Positions 62,787 to 64,000 of a stretch of DNA of 64,000 nucleotides are shown here, piece by piece. The stretch is from Candidatus Gastranaerophilales bacterium (GTDB lineage: Bacteria > Cyanobacteriota > Vampirovibrionia > Gastranaerophilales > Gastranaerophilaceae): NCBI GenBank assembly GCA_944325025.1, contig CALUYN010000001.1:1-64000 (forward strand). Reading direction: 5' to 3'. The notes beneath the pieces are model-generated. The model was not told where the DNA came from. It searched no databases and was given only the letters and a program-made list of their open reading frames with translations. The translations under genes and the position numbers were made by a program. Within the stretch, counting starts at the first letter, position 1. Each line of letters starts with the position of its first letter.

Positions 62787-62933
62787 AATGAAAGCCTCTT
62801 AATTAAAAAAATAATAACGTAATTCCGGGTTAATAAAAGATAAGAATTTCTCCTCAGTATAAAAAATCGATTTCTAACTCTATATCAATGTTTATATTAT
62901 ACCATGCCTGAAAAATATTTGCAAGTGCCATGT

Positions 62934-63371
62934 TTATTTTTCAAGCATAAATGTTACAGGGCCGTCATTTATCAACTCTACATCCATCATTGCGCGGAAT
63001 TTTCCGGTTTTTACAGGGATGTTGTAATCATTAATACATTTTACAAAATATTCGTATAATTCTACTGCTTTATCAGGAGCAGCTGCCTTGTCAAACGACG
63101 GACGGGTGCCTTTTTTACAGTCGCCGCACAGGGTAAATTGCGATACTACAAGAATTTCACCCTGAACATCTTTTATAGATAAATTCATTTTATCGTTTTC
63201 ATCTTCAAAAATTCTCAAAACTGAAATTTTTTGAGCTAATTTTTCGGTATTTTCTTTTTCATCGTTTTTTTCTACGCCAAGAAGCACCAAAATCCCTTTA
63301 TTTATAGAGGAATAAAGTTCGTTATTAATTGTCACAGATGCACATTTTACGCGTTGAATTAAGGCTTTCAT
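62934..63371 (-). CDS. dtd: D-aminoacyl-tRNA deacylase
   Basis: 145 residues, full length. MKALIQRVKCASVTINNEL at the start, the catalytic SQFTL (VVSQFTLCGDCKKGTRPSFDKA) and the cross-subunit GPV motif in INDGPVTFML. It removes D-amino acids wrongly charged to tRNA. SQFTLCGDCKKG replaces the usual SQFTLYADTKKG, leaving the key Thr in place. Its ATG overlaps the rlmN stop by one base. Confidence 0.95.
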   Translation of the reverse strand: MKALIQRVKCASVTINNELYSSINKGILVLLGVEKNDEKENTEKLAQKISVLRIFEDENDKMNLSIKDVQGEILVVSQFTLCGDCKKGTRPSFDKAAAPDKAVELYEYFVKCINDYNIPVKTGKFRAMMDVELINDGPVTFMLEK

Positions 63372-64000
63372 CAGTTTTTAACCTTTCCGCTCAGTTGTCC
63401 GCAGGCTGCATCAATATCTGCTCCACGCTCCAAACGGACAGTTACTTTTTTGCCGGATTGTTCAAGCAAAGATTTAAAACGCATTATTGAATTGTTTGAC
63501 GGCTTTTGATAATCATTCTTTTCTGTCGGATTATAGGGGATTAAATTCACATTACATTTTAAATCGTGCAAATAATTCACTAGCTCTTTTACGCTTTCAA
63601 GAGTATCGTTTAAATCCTTTATAAGAAGATATTCAATAGTTATTCTCCTGCCTGTTTTTTCAATATAATTCTTTAATGCTTTTTTCAACTCCGGCATAGG
63701 ATATTTATCTTCAATTTTCATAAGTTTTCGCCTGATATCATGATTTGGGGCGTGTAATGATATGGCAAGTGTTGACTGCATATCAAGTTCTGCAAGTTTA
63801 TTTATTCCGGGAATTATTCCGGAAGTTGAAACAGTCAGGCGTCTTGCTCCTATTTGAAAATTTTCATTAAAAATTTCCATTGCTTTCAAAACGTTATCCA
63901 GATTTAAAAGCGGTTCTCCCTGTCCCATAAAAACAACATTTGTGACTTTTAATCCTGTATCTCTTTGAATTGTCAAAACCTGCTCAATAATTTCTTTATA
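63371..64000 (-). CDS. rlmN: Dual-specificity rRNA/tRNA methyltransferase RlmN, C-terminal part (cut by window edge)
   Basis: About 210 codons; the gene continues beyond 64000. Visible part: VTNVVFMGQGEPLLNLDNVLKAM, ARRLTVSTSGIIPGINKLAE, LAISLHAPNHDIRRKLMKIEDKYPM, ITIEYLLIKDLNDTLESVKELVNYL and NLIPYNPTEKNDYQKPS, characteristic of RlmN/Cfr. The radical SAM CxxxCxxC and first substrate Cys lie outside. The C-terminal catalytic Cys is in ADIDAACGQL. It adds a C2 methyl to A2503 of 23S rRNA and A37 of some tRNAs. Confidence 0.95.
   Translation of the reverse strand, partial: YKEIIEQVLTIQRDTGLKVTNVVFMGQGEPLLNLDNVLKAMEIFNENFQIGARRLTVSTSGIIPGINKLAELDMQSTLAISLHAPNHDIRRKLMKIEDKYPMPELKKALKNYIEKTGRRITIEYLLIKDLNDTLESVKELVNYLHDLKCNVNLIPYNPTEKNDYQKPSNNSIMRFKSLLEQSGKKVTVRLERGADIDAACGQLSGKVKN

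Overview
The window is an AT-rich (by eye roughly one third G+C) chromosome segment of a Gram-negative bacterium. It carries lptC/lptA-type lipopolysaccharide transport genes, glycogen synthase next to other central genes, a GH57/DUF3536 glucan-active protein of a kind common in cyanobacteria, two sigma-70 family factors, and several prepilin-like proteins with the N-terminal motif AFTLAEVLITLG followed by a conserved VDxNGxxGPN motif. That combination best fits the non-photosynthetic cyanobacterial sister group (Vampirovibrionia/Melainabacteria, order Gastranaerophilales), probably of gut origin. This placement is inference from gene content, not from a marker search.

Layout. 0-3.6 kb: minus-strand operon lptC-lptA-TPR-dprA-topA (topA cut by the window edge). 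3.7-4.2 kb: gutted prepilin locus filled with repeats. 4.3-12.6 kb: mutS2, an M20 peptidase, a repeat island, a hybrid sensor histidine kinase, a CheY-like regulator and a degenerate PilB/GspE-like protein. 12.6-19.7 kb (minus): EamA transporter, glgA, a 1166-residue zinc-ribbon/NTPase/TPR protein, dapL. 19.8-27.4 kb: ruvB, two zinc dehydrogenases, a GNAT-like protein, ilvC, an OB-HD phosphohydrolase and two tandem thymidylate kinases. 27.4-34.2 kb: prepilin gene, a winged-helix protein, radical SAM, MFS transporter, pyrG, gatC. 34.3-36.1 kb: SigF-like sigma factor directly followed by the prepilin peptidase gene. 36.1-42.1 kb: decayed MITE, RelB/YafQ-type toxin-antitoxin, ruvA-dnaA, SpoU methylase, Xaa-Pro peptidase, parvulin, an intact MITE, a candidate small RNA and tRNA-Gly. 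42.3-60.6 kb: mscS, rlmH, three further prepilin loci with huge leaders, an M49-like peptidase, folE2, thioredoxin, a primary-type sigma factor, deoB, ferredoxin, GH57. 60.6-64 kb: trmD-rimM-RG-rich protein, dtd, rlmN (partial).

The most striking content is a five-member family of prepilin loci (starts at 4214, 28177, 44831, 48800 and 60530, all minus strand). Each has a promoter, a Shine-Dalgarno sequence and an ATG followed by 10-17 codons and then a run of exactly ten G. In four of the five the ATG frame ends right after the run with the peptide tail FGGGAL-stop, while the prepilin domain lies in the +1 frame. An eleventh G (or eight) would join them. Only the 44.8 kb locus is in frame as sequenced. 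This is the architecture of a phase-variable contingency gene set. In three loci 370-650 bp of modular, palindrome-rich repeat DNA sits between the G run and the prepilin cleavage site, and it is open in precisely the prepilin frame, giving predicted leaders of about 140-236 residues instead of about 21. The same modules occur between genes, and one appears to have entered the coding sequence of the Xaa-Pro peptidase.

A second theme is start-site architecture. Several genes (lptC, mutS2, the histidine kinase, the GNAT gene, dnaA, the cysteine-cluster gene) have a -10 box ending 6-8 bases before the ATG and no Shine-Dalgarno, which suggests leaderless transcripts. Extended -10 boxes (TGnTAtaaT) are frequent throughout.
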